A DNA stretch of 64,000 nt from Desulfarculus baarsii DSM 2075. Its GTDB lineage: Bacteria > Desulfobacterota > Desulfarculia > Desulfarculales > Desulfarculaceae. Each line of letters opens with the position of its first letter. The first letter of the stretch is position 1. Below the pieces are notes generated by a model. It saw nothing but the letters and a program-made list of their open reading frames with translations, did not search any database and was not told the DNA's origin. Location: positions 647,501-711,500 of the forward strand of contig NC_014365.1 in the NCBI RefSeq assembly GCF_000143965.1, given 5' to 3'. Below, piece by piece: positions 34,012 through 42,366 of the stretch. Position numbers and translations under genes: made by a program.

Positions 34012-35259
34012 CTAGCGCCCGCCCTCCAGGGGCAGGCTGATCACGAAGCAAGCGCCGCCGGGCGTGTTGCGCAAGGCGATCTCGCCGCCCAGCAGCCAGG
34101 CCGCCCGCCGGCAGAAATAGAGCCCCAGGCCGCTGGAGCCGGCCCCGCCGCCGTGGGCGTAGCGCTGGAAGATATCGCGGCCCAGGGCCGGGTCCACGCC
34201 GGGGCCGCTGTCGCGCACCTCGATCAGGGCGAAGCGCTCGTCGGCGTCGACGCGCACTTCGATCTGGCCGCCGCCGCCGTTTTCGGGCGCGGAAAATTTC
34301 AGCGCGTTGACCAGGATGTTTTGCAAAATGCGCTCGGTCAGGTCTTCGTCGGCGACTATCTCGGGGTCGGCCTGGGCCAGGAGCCGGGCGCTGACGCCAT
34401 AAAATCCGGCCACCGACGACAAGGCGTCCATGACCTCGGCGGCCAGTTGGGCCGGCCGCAGGGGCACGGGGCGCAGGGGCATCTGGCCGTCCTCCATGCG
34501 GCCCAGGTCGAGCAGGTTGCTCACCCGGCGCCAGAGCTGCTCGGTGTCCAGGCCGGCCAGGGCCAGGTAGCGCCCGCGCTCCTGGGGGGCCAGCTTGTCG
34601 GCGGCCAGCAGTCGCAGCACCTCCTTGAGGGCGGTCAAGGGGGCCTTCATGTCGTGGAAGAGCATGTTCATCAGCTCTTCCTTGGCCCGCTGGCTGCGGC
34701 GCAGATCCTGGTAGGCCTGGTCCAGGCGCTGGTGCATGGCGCTGAAGCTGATCAGCACGGCGACTTGGTCGGCCATGGCCTGGGCCAGGAACAGGTCGTC
34801 GTCGTCGAAGTGGGGCTGGCCGCGTTTGTCCGAGAGGTTCAACACGCCGATGCTCACGCCATCGTCCTTGAGCGGCAGGCACATGAAGCTGCCGGTGCGG
34901 TAGCTGCTGGCGTCGCCGTGGCGGCCCAGGGCGGCGAAGGGGCTTTCGGCGATGTTGGCCAGGCAGACGGCCTTGCCGCTGCGCAGCACCTCGGTGGAGA
35001 CGGCCAACTGCTCGGTGGGCGTCTGCAGGCCCACCAGCCCGCGGTTGGTGGCCGCCCGCACTTCCAACCGGCCGCCCTCCGCCAGCATCAGCGAGCATTT
35101 TTCGGCCTTGGCCAGGCGGGCCAGCACCTTGACCAGCTCTTGCAGGCGCGTGCCCAGGTCCAGCTCGGCCTGGGCCAGCACGCGGGTCAGTTCCAGCAGG
35201 CTGCGTAGTTTTTTGCCGTCCTCGCGGGCGTGGGCGGTGGCGTCAGAGCTGTCCGGCAT
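34012..35259 (-). CDS. Cytosolic GAF-domain histidine kinase
   Basis: A 415-residue sensor kinase without membrane segments. Residues 20-175 are a GAF domain (RLQELVKVLARLAKAEKCSL, GSFMCLPLKDDGVSIGVLNL). A helix leads to the HisKA site with His202 in LMNMLFHDMKAPLTALKEVL. The ATPase domain has the N box QNILVNALKFSAPE, G1 EVRDSGPGVDP and G2 SGLGLYFCRRAA. ATG at 35259 has CGGAGAG upstream and overlaps the end of the NYN gene by 17 bp; the stop abuts the response-regulator-TPR start. The signal, a small molecule bound by GAF, is unknown. Confidence 0.88.
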   Translation of the reverse strand: MPDSSDATAHAREDGKKLRSLLELTRVLAQAELDLGTRLQELVKVLARLAKAEKCSLMLAEGGRLEVRAATNRGLVGLQTPTEQLAVSTEVLRSGKAVCLANIAESPFAALGRHGDASSYRTGSFMCLPLKDDGVSIGVLNLSDKRGQPHFDDDDLFLAQAMADQVAVLISFSAMHQRLDQAYQDLRRSQRAKEELMNMLFHDMKAPLTALKEVLRLLAADKLAPQERGRYLALAGLDTEQLWRRVSNLLDLGRMEDGQMPLRPVPLRPAQLAAEVMDALSSVAGFYGVSARLLAQADPEIVADEDLTERILQNILVNALKFSAPENGGGGQIEVRVDADERFALIEVRDSGPGVDPALGRDIFQRYAHGGGAGSSGLGLYFCRRAAWLLGGEIALRNTPGGACFVISLPLEGGR

Positions 35260-35845
35260 CGTTGTCTCTCCGCTCGGGGGCCGGCGAAAGCAGGCATTCC
35301 TCGAGGATGGCCACGTCAAGGGCCCGCCGTTGATCGCAGATGTACCAAAGTTGTTCCGAGACCCTGGTGCTGGGGCTTTCGCCGAACCACAGGCAGACCT
35401 TGATGCCCAGATCCTTGGCCAGGGCCACGGCCGGGGCCAGGTCTCCGTCGCCGGCCACCAGGATGATCTCGGAGACGGAGCCGGTGTAGGACAGGCGGCA
35501 GACGTCCACGGCCAGATAGACGTCGACGCCCTTTTGCTCCAAAATGCGGTTGCCGGCGTTGTCCCAGCCGCGGGGGGCCAGATGGCCCAGGCGCACCTCG
35601 AAGTCGTCCAGGCGGCGCAGGGCGTTGAAAAAACGTTCCTTGTTGGCGTAGAAGGTCTGCTCCTCGGGCGTGGGGCGTTGGGAGAGGTGGGGCAGGCAAT
35701 GATAATAATAGGTGCGCAGCAACGGCTTGCCCCGGGCCAGCTTGTTGGCCAGCCGGGAGAAGCTCACCTTCATGCTGCCGGCCTCGTAGAGGATCTTGTC
35801 CATGTAACCGCCGTCGATCAAGACGGCCACGCGCTTGTCGTGCAA
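35243..35845 (-). CDS. NYN domain protein (LabA/DUF88-like putative RNase)
   Basis: A 200-residue protein of the PIN-like NYN fold. The acidic residues expected to bind metal are Asp in VAVLIDGGYMDK, Asp pair in EQKGVDVYLAVDVCRL, and the Asp-Gly-Asp in IILVAGDGDLAPAVALAKD. Family members are metal-dependent ribonucleases or RNA binders. The start is TTG at 35845, set by GGAGG seven bases upstream; a TTG farther up (35863) lacks a site. A GC hairpin (35867-35874 with 35886-35893) sits just upstream. It is the first gene of the NYN-kinase-regulator operon. Confidence 0.82.
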   Translation of the reverse strand: MHDKRVAVLIDGGYMDKILYEAGSMKVSFSRLANKLARGKPLLRTYYYHCLPHLSQRPTPEEQTFYANKERFFNALRRLDDFEVRLGHLAPRGWDNAGNRILEQKGVDVYLAVDVCRLSYTGSVSEIILVAGDGDLAPAVALAKDLGIKVCLWFGESPSTRVSEQLWYICDQRRALDVAILEECLLSPAPERRDNDAGQL

Positions 35846-35917
35846 GGCCTTGCCTCCGCCCAAATGGGGCCGCCCGGCGAGGCGCGGCGGCCCGTGATTA
35901 ATTAAACGATCACGCCC

Positions 35918-35963
35918 AAAAAAACACGCCCTGACCCGTTGTTTATAACATCAGGCCAAGGCG
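35918..35963 (-). terminator. Likely terminator of the PHP-MBL pair
   Basis: Leftward, CCTGA (complement of 35955-35951) pairs with TCAGG (35934-35930) with outer CGC/GCG pairs and a bulge, followed by TG and seven T (35924-35918). It lies 40-85 bp past the MBL stop at 36004. The loop is large. Confidence 0.5.
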
Positions 35964-36003
35964 CAAAAAACAACGATTTTCGGCCTTACGGGGCGGCGCG
36001 GGC

Positions 36004-36801
36004 TCAAATGGGCCGCGCGCCGTCTGGACCGACGGCCAGGCGCATAAGGTCGTGGGCGGCCCAGATCGGCCCGCCAAACAATCGCCCGGCCGCGGCCCTG
36101 GCCGCCTCCGGGTCGTCCTCGGCCCGGAAGTGGCTGAGCAGAAGCGATTTGACCCCGGCGGCGGCGGCCAACTCGCCACAGGCCTCGGGGGGCATGTGGC
36201 CCGGCTTGGGGTTTGTTTCCGTGCCGGCGCAGTGGGCCACCAACAGCGCCGCGTCCCGGGCCAGCTCCACCAACGCCGCGCTGGCCTGGCAGTCGCCCAG
36301 GTAGACCAGGCCGCGCCCGGCCCAGTCCAGGCGATAGGCCAGGCTCATGGCGGTGTGGGCGCTCTTGGCCGTGCTCAGGCGCGCGCCGGCCAGTTCCAGG
36401 CCCTGGCCTGGCTCCAGCCAGCGGGCCAGCAGGGTGGGCGGGCCCCAGGCCAGCCAGTGGCCGAAGACGGCCTCCAGCCCGGCCAGCACGTCGGCCAGGC
36501 CGGGGTGGCCGACCAGGGTGATGCGCGCGCCCGCCTTCAGGCGCGGGTCGTAGTTGAGGGCGAACAGCAGCGGCAACAGGTCGGCCAGATGATCGGGGTG
36601 CTGGTGGCTGAGTAGCACGGCCGTGATCTGCTGGGCGTCCACGCCGGTGGCGGCCAGGCCGCGCCAGGCCCCCTGGCCCAGGTCGAGCAGCAGGGCGTGG
36701 GGGCCCAGTTGCAGCAGATAGGCCGGGGCCGAACGGGCCGGGTTCAGTTCGGCGCAGCCCGAGCCTAGCACGGTCAGGGCCATGGCCGGCGCGGCGCTCA
36801 C
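36004..36801 (-). CDS. MBL-fold metallohydrolase (RNase Z-like)
   Basis: A metallo-beta-lactamase fold hydrolase of about 265 residues. The zinc motif is VLLSHQHPDHLADLLPLLFAL (HxHxDH), preceded by ALLLDLGQGAWRGL. The further ligands are His in AKSAHTAMSLAYR, Asp in LVYLGDCQASAALV and His in LLLSHFRAED. The layout resembles RNase Z/ElaC-like or YcbB-type hydrolases; tRNA 3' processing is possible but not shown. The start is uncertain: GTG at 36801 overlaps the PHP stop as GTGA; ATG at 36783 (MALTVLGSG) matches family N-termini better. Neither has a clear ribosome site. Confidence 0.82.
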   Translation of the reverse strand: MSAAPAMALTVLGSGCAELNPARSAPAYLLQLGPHALLLDLGQGAWRGLAATGVDAQQITAVLLSHQHPDHLADLLPLLFALNYDPRLKAGARITLVGHPGLADVLAGLEAVFGHWLAWGPPTLLARWLEPGQGLELAGARLSTAKSAHTAMSLAYRLDWAGRGLVYLGDCQASAALVELARDAALLVAHCAGTETNPKPGHMPPEACGELAAAAGVKSLLLSHFRAEDDPEAARAAAGRLFGGPIWAAHDLMRLAVGPDGARPI

Positions 36802-37682
36802 TGGGCGGCCAGGGCGCGGATGCGGTCGCGGCGACGGCGCAGGGGCTCCAGCAGGCTGGCCGGCGTGCGCAGCAGGCCCAGGCCCGTGCCCAGGCGGATG
36901 TCGGGCTTGGCCGCGCCGTGAAAGTCCGAGCCGCCGGTGACGATCAAACCGAGCTTGCCGGCCATGGCTTGCAGGCGTTTTGTCAGCAGCTCGTCGTGCT
37001 CGGAATAATGGGCCTCCAGGCCTTCCAGGCCCATGGACGCCAACTGGCGCAGCAACGCCTCCAGGGCCGTGGGCGGCTGCTTCAACAGGCCCGGATGGGC
37101 CAGCACCGGCACGCCGCCGGCGGCGCGCAGCAGGGCCATGGCCTGGTCGCACTCCAGGCGATATTTCTCGACATAGGCCGGCTTGCCCCGGGCCAGGTAG
37201 CGGCCAAAGGCCTCCTGGCGGTTGGCCACCGCGCCCAGTTCTACCATGGCCTGGGCGAAGTGGGCCCGGCCAACCAGCCCGCCGCCGGCGTGGGCGCGGA
37301 CCATGTCCATGGTCACGGCGACGCCCATTTCTTGCAGCTTTTGGGCGATTTGCGGGTTGCGCTGGGCGCGGGCCTCTTGCAGGCGCTCCATGGCCTGGGC
37401 AAAATCCGGCCGGTGGTGGTCGACAAACAGGCCCAGCACGTGCATCGAGCCGGTGGGTCCGCCGTTGACGCTGATCTCCACGCCGGGGATGACCTCCAGG
37501 CCCAGTTCGCGGCCGGCGGCCAGGGCTTCGTCGAGGCCGGCGGTGGTGTCGTGGTCGGTGATGGCCACGGCGGCCAGGCCGGCGGCCTTGGCGGCGGCGA
37601 CGACCTCGGCCGGGCGGCAAGAGCCGTCGCTGGCGGTGGTGTGGGTGTGCAAATCGATCAAGGCGGTGGTAGATTGAGTCAT
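36798..37682 (-). CDS. PHP-domain phosphoesterase (TrpH/RNase AM-like)
   Basis: A 294-residue metal-dependent phosphoesterase. The PHP motifs are ALIDLHTHTTASDG, VAITDHDTTAGLDEA, EVIPGVEISVNG, VPVLAHPGLL, EAHYSEHDELL and IVTGGSDFHGAAKPD, all with the expected His/Asp ligands. Relatives remove 3'-phosphate from 3',5'-bisphosphonucleotides or act as 5'-3' RNA/oligonucleotide exonucleases. Coupling by GTGA to an MBL hydrolase suggests a nucleic-acid turnover pair. The start is ATG at 37682; the site upstream is weak. Confidence 0.88.
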   Translation of the reverse strand: MTQSTTALIDLHTHTTASDGSCRPAEVVAAAKAAGLAAVAITDHDTTAGLDEALAAGRELGLEVIPGVEISVNGGPTGSMHVLGLFVDHHRPDFAQAMERLQEARAQRNPQIAQKLQEMGVAVTMDMVRAHAGGGLVGRAHFAQAMVELGAVANRQEAFGRYLARGKPAYVEKYRLECDQAMALLRAAGGVPVLAHPGLLKQPPTALEALLRQLASMGLEGLEAHYSEHDELLTKRLQAMAGKLGLIVTGGSDFHGAAKPDIRLGTGLGLLRTPASLLEPLRRRRDRIRALAAQ

Positions 37683-37709
37683 GATGCGTGCCAGTCCGGG
37701 CCGGGGCGC

Positions 37710-38093
37710 TCAGCGCCCTCGCCAGCGCTCCAGGCGCTCGAATGCGTCCTTGGCCGCTTTCAGCAAGACGGCCAACTTGACGGGTTTGGTGAAATAATCG
37801 TCAAAGCCGGCCTCGCGGCAGTCGGCCAACTCGAACAACGAGACGAAACCGGTGAAGGCGAAGATCTGGGCCATGGGATTGACCGCGCGGATGCGTCGGC
37901 ACAGCTCCAGGCCGTTCATGCCCGGCAGGTTCAGGTCCAGAAACATCACTGGTATTTTTTCGCGGCCCAGGATTTCCAGGGCCTTTTCGGGGCTGTCGGT
38001 GCTGATCACCTGATAGCCGGCGTGGGTGAAGGCCTCGCCGAGCAGGTCGAGGATCGGCTGTTCGTCGTCGACGACGAGGATTTTTTTGCCCAT
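37710..38093 (-). CDS. Single-domain CheY-like response regulator
   Basis: A 127-residue stand-alone receiver. The acidic pair is in ILVVDDEQPILDLL, the phospho-acceptor is Asp53 in VMFLDLNLPGMNGLEL, the switch Thr81 is in AFTGFVS, and Lys103 is in YFTKPVKLAVLL. There is no output domain. The ATG at 38093 has AGGAG upstream; the frame extending to 38177 is not protein-like. It is 27 bp before the PHP gene and may be co-transcribed. The partner kinase is not adjacent; the kinase at 34012 is the nearest. Confidence 0.88.
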   Translation of the reverse strand: MGKKILVVDDEQPILDLLGEAFTHAGYQVISTDSPEKALEILGREKIPVMFLDLNLPGMNGLELCRRIRAVNPMAQIFAFTGFVSLFELADCREAGFDDYFTKPVKLAVLLKAAKDAFERLERWRGR

Positions 38094-38271
38094 GTGCGGC
38101 TCCTGACTGGCGACGTGGGCGCGGGGCCGCCGGTGGAGGTTGCGCCTGGGCCCGGCCGCCGGGGCAGTCTGGGCCATCAGGAACAGTTTGCGTCAATTAT
38201 CCGGCCGATTCAACATCTATGCCAGCCTGGGCTTGTGGTAATCTGGCCGCGACAAAACGGAGGCTCGCGCC

Positions 38272-39054
38272 ATGAACGATCAGAGCCATAACCAGATCGA
38301 CCCCCACGGGCCCAAGGCCATCGAACTTGCCGGCGTGAGTTTTGGCTACGGCGGCCGGCCGGTGCTGGAGGAGGTCAACCTGGCCGTGGAGCAGGGCGAT
38401 TTCGTGGCCGTGGTGGGGCCCAACGGCGGCGGCAAGACGACCCTGCTCAAGTTGATCCTGGGCCTGATCGCCCCCCAGCGCGGCAGCGTGCGCCTTTTGG
38501 GCCGATCGCCGCGCCAGGCCAGGGCCCAGGTGGGCTACATGCCCCAGCAATCCAGCCTCGACCGCGCCTTTCCCATCACCGTCCTCGGCGCGGTGCTGAT
38601 GGGCCGCCTGGGCAACCGGCCCGGCTTTTGGCGCGGGGCCGACCGCCAGGCCGCGCATCTGGCCCTGGAGCAGGTCGGCCTGGCCGCCCTGGCCCAGCGG
38701 CCCCTGGCCGCCCTCAGCGGCGGCCAACGCCAGCGGGCGCTGGTGGCCCGGGCCCTGGTGGGCGAGCCCCGCCTGCTGCTGCTGGACGAGCCCACCAGCA
38801 ACGTCGACGTCCAGGCCGAGGAAGAGTTCTACGACCTGCTGCTGCGGCTCAACCAGCGCATGACCATCGTCGTGGTCACCCACGACCTGGGCTTTGTTTC
38901 GCCCTACGTGCGCCACGTCGTCTGCGTCAACCGTCAGGTGCTGATCCACCCCACCTCCGACGTCACCGGCGAGGTGATCAGCCAGATCTACGGCGGGCCG
39001 GTGAACATGGTGCGCCACGATCACAAAAAGAACGGCGGGTGCTTCCATGGCTGA
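38272..39054 (+). CDS. Zinc/manganese-type ABC transporter ATPase (ZnuC-like)
   Basis: A 260-residue ATPase of the metal ABC family. Walker A is VGPNGGGKTTLLKLILGL, the Q-loop is VGYMPQQSSLDR, the signature is ALSGGQRQRALVARALV, Walker B is LLLLDEPTSNVDVQ, and the switch is VVVTHDLGFVSPYVRHVVC. The C-terminal half with a HPTSDVTGEVISQIYG tail is typical of ZnuC/MntB. ATG with GGAGG upstream. It overlaps the permease gene by 8 bp. No substrate-binding protein gene is present in the window; zinc versus manganese cannot be decided. Confidence 0.88.
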   Translation: MNDQSHNQIDPHGPKAIELAGVSFGYGGRPVLEEVNLAVEQGDFVAVVGPNGGGKTTLLKLILGLIAPQRGSVRLLGRSPRQARAQVGYMPQQSSLDRAFPITVLGAVLMGRLGNRPGFWRGADRQAAHLALEQVGLAALAQRPLAALSGGQRQRALVARALVGEPRLLLLDEPTSNVDVQAEEEFYDLLLRLNQRMTIVVVTHDLGFVSPYVRHVVCVNRQVLIHPTSDVTGEVISQIYGGPVNMVRHDHKKNGGCFHG

Positions 39055-39928
39055 GTTGTGGCGGGCCGTGGCCGCCCTGGCCCCCGGCAACGAGTTCCTC
39101 CAGGCCCTGGCTCAAAACGCCTTTTTGCAAAACGCCCTGCTGGCCGGGCTGTTGGCCAGCCTGGCCTGCGGCGTCGTGGGCGGCTACGTCATGGCCCGAC
39201 GCATCACCTACATCGCCGGGGCCATCGCCCACAGCGTGCTGGGCGGCATGGGCGCGGCCGGTTACGCCAGGGCCGTGCTGGGCTGGGACTGGGCCCACCC
39301 CCTGCTGGGGGCGACCGTGGCGGCGCTTGTGGCCGCCGGGCTCATCGGCGTGGTCAGCCTGCGGGCCGGCCAGCGCGAGGACACCGTGATCGGGGCTATC
39401 TGGGCGGTGGGCATGGCCGTGGGCGTGCTGTTCATCGCCCGCACGCCGGGCTACAACAGCGAGCTGATGAGCTATCTTTTCGGCAATATCCTCATGGTCT
39501 CGCGGGCCGACCTCTGGCTGATGGCCGGGCTGGACGCGGTGATTTTGGCCGTGGCCGTACTGTTTCACAACCAACTGGTGGCCGTGTGCTTCGACGAGGA
39601 ATTCGCCAGGCTGCGCGGCCTGCCGGTGGGGCTCCACTATTTTCTGCTGCTGGCGCTGACGGCGCTGACGGTGGTGCTGTTGTCGACGGTGGTGGGCATC
39701 ATCATGGTCATCGCCCTGCTGACGCTGCCGGCGGGCACGGCGGCCTCGTTCAGCCGCCGGCTGGGGGCGATCATGGCCTGGGCGGTGGCCATCGCCATGC
39801 TCGTCACCAGCGCCGGCCTGGCGCTGAGCTTTGGCCCGGATCTGCCCACCGGCGCGGTGATCATCCTGCTGGCCGGCGCGCTCTACCTGGCCGCGGCCGG
39901 CCTGGCCTGGCTGCTGCGCCGCGGCTGA
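39047..39928 (+). CDS. Zinc/manganese-type ABC transporter permease (ZnuB-like)
   Basis: A 293-residue inner-membrane permease of the ABC-3 family with about eight helices. Family stretches include FLQNALLAGLLASLACGVVGG, RRITYIAGAIAHSVLGGMG, SYLFGNILMVSRADLWLM and the characteristic VCFDEEFARLRGLPV cytoplasmic loop, then VGIIMVIALLTLPAGTA. It overlaps the ATPase gene, and the pair form the core of a metal importer. The Gly/Ala-rich C-terminus is normal. Confidence 0.87.
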   Translation: MAELWRAVAALAPGNEFLQALAQNAFLQNALLAGLLASLACGVVGGYVMARRITYIAGAIAHSVLGGMGAAGYARAVLGWDWAHPLLGATVAALVAAGLIGVVSLRAGQREDTVIGAIWAVGMAVGVLFIARTPGYNSELMSYLFGNILMVSRADLWLMAGLDAVILAVAVLFHNQLVAVCFDEEFARLRGLPVGLHYFLLLALTALTVVLLSTVVGIIMVIALLTLPAGTAASFSRRLGAIMAWAVAIAMLVTSAGLALSFGPDLPTGAVIILLAGALYLAAAGLAWLLRRG

Positions 39929-39984
39929 GGCCTCCCACGCATAAAGTGCTGCGAGACTGGTCAAGCATCGCGGTTTCTGATAAA

Positions 39985-40015
39985 TTGTCAACCCAAGTGA
40001 ACGCAAGGTTGACAA
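39985..40015. promoter_or_regulatory. BirA-type biotin operator upstream of bioB
   Basis: TTGTCAACC (39985-39993) is exactly inverted as GGTTGACAA (40007-40015), with flanking AA/TT extending the arms to 11 bp. This is the TTGTnAACC-spacer-GGTTnACAA pattern of the biotin repressor/ligase BirA; the spacer here is 13 bp, slightly below the usual range. A possible promoter (TGGTCA and TAAATT 17 bp apart, about 39959-39987) runs into the left arm, so a bound repressor would block it. The right arm ends 15 bp before the bioB GTG. Confidence 0.8.
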
Positions 40016-40030
40016 TTCACGGAGGCCACG

Positions 40031-41026
40031 GTGAGCCAAACGCCTTTTCCCGATCCCCTGGCCCTGGCGGGCCGGCCGCCCACGCCCGCCGAAGCCGCCG
40101 CCTGGCTGGAGCCGGACGACCTGGGCCAACTGGGCCGCCTGCTGGCCGCCGCCGGCGCGGCCCGTCAGCGCTGGCAGGCCGACGCGGTGGAGCTTTGCGC
40201 CATCGTCAACGCCCGCTCGGGCCGCTGTAGCGAGGACTGCGCTTTCTGCGCCCAGAGCGCCCATCACCACACCGACGCCCAGGTCTATCCGCTGCTTTCC
40301 GCCACCGAGATCGCCCAGCGGGCCGAGCGCGCCGCCGACTGCGGGGCGCTGCGCTTTGGCCTGGTCACCAGCGGCAAAGGCTGCCCCAGCGGCCGCGACC
40401 TGGACGAGATCTGCCGGGCGCTGGAGCTGATCGTCAAGCGGGGGCGCATTTTGCCCTGCGCCTCGCTGGGCCTGCTGAACGCCGCCCAGGCCCGCCGCCT
40501 GGTCGAGGCCGGCCTGCGGCGCTATCACCACAACCTGGAGAGCGGGCCGAGCTATTTCCCCAGCATCTGCGCCAGCCACGCCTTCGAGGAGCGCGTCGAG
40601 ACCGTGCGCGTGGCCCAGCAGGCCGGCCTGGAGGTCTGCTGTGGCGGCATCGTGGGCATGGGCGAGACGCCGGCCCAGCGCGCCGAGTTGGCCTTTGCCG
40701 TGGCCGAACTGGCCCCCCAGAGCGTGCCCGTCAATTTCCTCAGCCCCATCGCCGGCACCAGGCTGGCCCACTTGCGGCCCATGGGCGCCCTCCAGGCCCT
40801 GGCCGCCCTGGCCGTGTTCAAGCTGATCATGCCCCAGGCCCAGATCCGCGCCTGTGGCGGCCGCGCCCAGATTCTGGGCGATCTGGCCCCGCTGATGTTC
40901 CTGGCCGGGGCCAGCGCCGCCATGACCGGCAACTATCTGACCACCCAAGGCCCCCAGTCCCAGCGCGATCTGGCCGTCATCGCCGCCCTGGGCCTGCGGC
41001 CGGTCTTGCCGCCCCGCGAGGAGTGA
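40031..41026 (+). CDS. bioB: Biotin synthase
   Basis: A radical SAM enzyme inserting sulfur into dethiobiotin; 331 residues. The [4Fe-4S] motif CSEDCAFC lies in NARSGRCSEDCAFCAQSAHH. Cys residues for the [2Fe-2S] cluster and family motifs follow: FGLVTSGKGCPSGRD, CASLGLLNAAQARRL, YHHNLESGPSYFP and ETVRVAQQAGLEVCCGGIVG, then the conserved Arg region QIRACGGRAQILGD. GTG at 40031 is preceded by GGAGG. It is the first gene of bioBAFD, behind a BirA operator, and is followed by bioA with only two bases between stop and ATG. Confidence 0.96.
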   Translation: MSQTPFPDPLALAGRPPTPAEAAAWLEPDDLGQLGRLLAAAGAARQRWQADAVELCAIVNARSGRCSEDCAFCAQSAHHHTDAQVYPLLSATEIAQRAERAADCGALRFGLVTSGKGCPSGRDLDEICRALELIVKRGRILPCASLGLLNAAQARRLVEAGLRRYHHNLESGPSYFPSICASHAFEERVETVRVAQQAGLEVCCGGIVGMGETPAQRAELAFAVAELAPQSVPVNFLSPIAGTRLAHLRPMGALQALAALAVFKLIMPQAQIRACGGRAQILGDLAPLMFLAGASAAMTGNYLTTQGPQSQRDLAVIAALGLRPVLPPREE

Positions 41027-41028
41027 TC

Positions 41029-42366
41029 ATGTCCAACGCCGCCGAGATCGTCCAAAAAGACCTGGCCTGCCTCTGGCACCCCTTCACCCAGCAAAAGATC
41101 TGGCCCAGCGAGCCGCCCCTGGTCATCAGCGGCGGCCAGGGCAACTGGCTCGTCGACATCGACGGCAAGCGCTATTTCGATGGCGTCAGCTCCCTGTGGG
41201 TCACCGTCCACGGCCACGGCGAGCCGGCCATCAACCAGGCCATCAAAGAGCAGGTCGAGGCCCTGGACCACTCGACCATGCTGGGCCTGACCCACCCCAA
41301 GGCCGCGCTTTTGGCCGCCGAACTGGCGCGCCTGACGCCGCCGAGCCTCAGCCGCGTGTTTTTTTCCGAAAGCGGCTCGACGGCGGTGGAGATCGCCCTC
41401 AAGATCGCCTACCAATATTGGCAGCTCAAGGGCCAGAGCAAAAAGCGCACCTTTGTCTCGCTGGCCGAGGCCTATCACGGCGACACCATCGGCGCGGTGA
41501 GCATCGGCGGCATCGAGCTGTTTCACGAGGTCTACCGGCCGCTGCTGTTCGCCAAGCACACCATCGCCCAGCCCAACAAAAACAAACCCGGCAGCGCCGA
41601 ACGCTCGGTGGCCGATCTGGCCCGCGTGCTGGCCGAGCACGCCGAGGAGATCTGCGCCCTGGTCATCGAGCCCCGCGTGCAGGGCGCGGCCGGCATGATC
41701 ATCCAGCCCGACGGCTATCTCTCCACCGTCTGCCGCATGGCCCACGAGGCCGGCGTGCTGGTGGTGGCCGACGAGGTGGCCACGGGCTTTGGCCGCACCG
41801 GGGCCATGTTCGCCTGCCAGTTGGAGGGCGTTTGCCCCGACCTGATGGCCCTGGGCAAGGGCCTGACCGGCGGCGTGCTGCCCCTGGCCGCGACCATGGC
41901 CAGCGAGGAGATCTACGAGGCGTTTTTGGGCGAGTTCGACGAGTTCCGTCACTTTTTCCACGGTCACACCTACACCGGCAACCCCATCGCCTGCGCGGCG
42001 GCCCTGGCCAACCTGGCCCTGATGCAATCCCGCGACATTCTGGCCAACGTGGCGGCCCGGGCCGCGCAACTGGCCCGGGGCCTGGCCGAGCTGGCCCGTT
42101 TGGACCACGTGGTCGACGTGCGCCAGCAGGGCATGATGTGCGGCGTGGAGCTGGCCGCTGACAAGGCCTCGGGCCTGGCCTACGCGCCGGGCCGGCGCAT
42201 GGGCCACCAGGTGATCATGGCCGCTCGCCGGCGGGGGGTGATCATCCGGCCGCTGGGCGACACGGTGGTTTTGATGCCGCCGCTTTCCAGCAGCGAGCAA
42301 GAGATCGCCTTTTTGCTGGAGGTGGTCGGCCAGGCCATTGTCGAAGCCACGGAGGAAGGCGCTTGA
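41029..42366 (+). CDS. bioA: Adenosylmethionine-8-amino-7-oxononanoate aminotransferase
   Basis: A PLP class-III aminotransferase forming 7,8-diaminopelargonate; 445 residues. The N-terminal LWHPFTQQKIW is the BioA signature. PLP-binding stretches are FFSESGSTAVEIALKIAYQYW, FVSLAEAYHGDTIGAVS and VVADEVATGFGRTG; the Schiff-base lysine is in DLMALGKGLTGGVLPLA. The ATG at 41029 has GAGGAG six bases upstream, which decides against the GTG at 41023 that overlaps the bioB stop. Product and substrate link bioF upstream and bioD downstream in the pathway. Confidence 0.95.
   Translation: MSNAAEIVQKDLACLWHPFTQQKIWPSEPPLVISGGQGNWLVDIDGKRYFDGVSSLWVTVHGHGEPAINQAIKEQVEALDHSTMLGLTHPKAALLAAELARLTPPSLSRVFFSESGSTAVEIALKIAYQYWQLKGQSKKRTFVSLAEAYHGDTIGAVSIGGIELFHEVYRPLLFAKHTIAQPNKNKPGSAERSVADLARVLAEHAEEICALVIEPRVQGAAGMIIQPDGYLSTVCRMAHEAGVLVVADEVATGFGRTGAMFACQLEGVCPDLMALGKGLTGGVLPLAATMASEEIYEAFLGEFDEFRHFFHGHTYTGNPIACAAALANLALMQSRDILANVAARAAQLARGLAELARLDHVVDVRQQGMMCGVELAADKASGLAYAPGRRMGHQVIMAARRRGVIIRPLGDTVVLMPPLSSSEQEIAFLLEVVGQAIVEATEEGA

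Noticed and set aside
35867-35893. GC hairpin GGGCCGCC / GGCGGCCC near the NYN start as a terminator
   Set aside because: No T-run on either strand, and the PHP-MBL unit already has a better terminator at 35918-35963.
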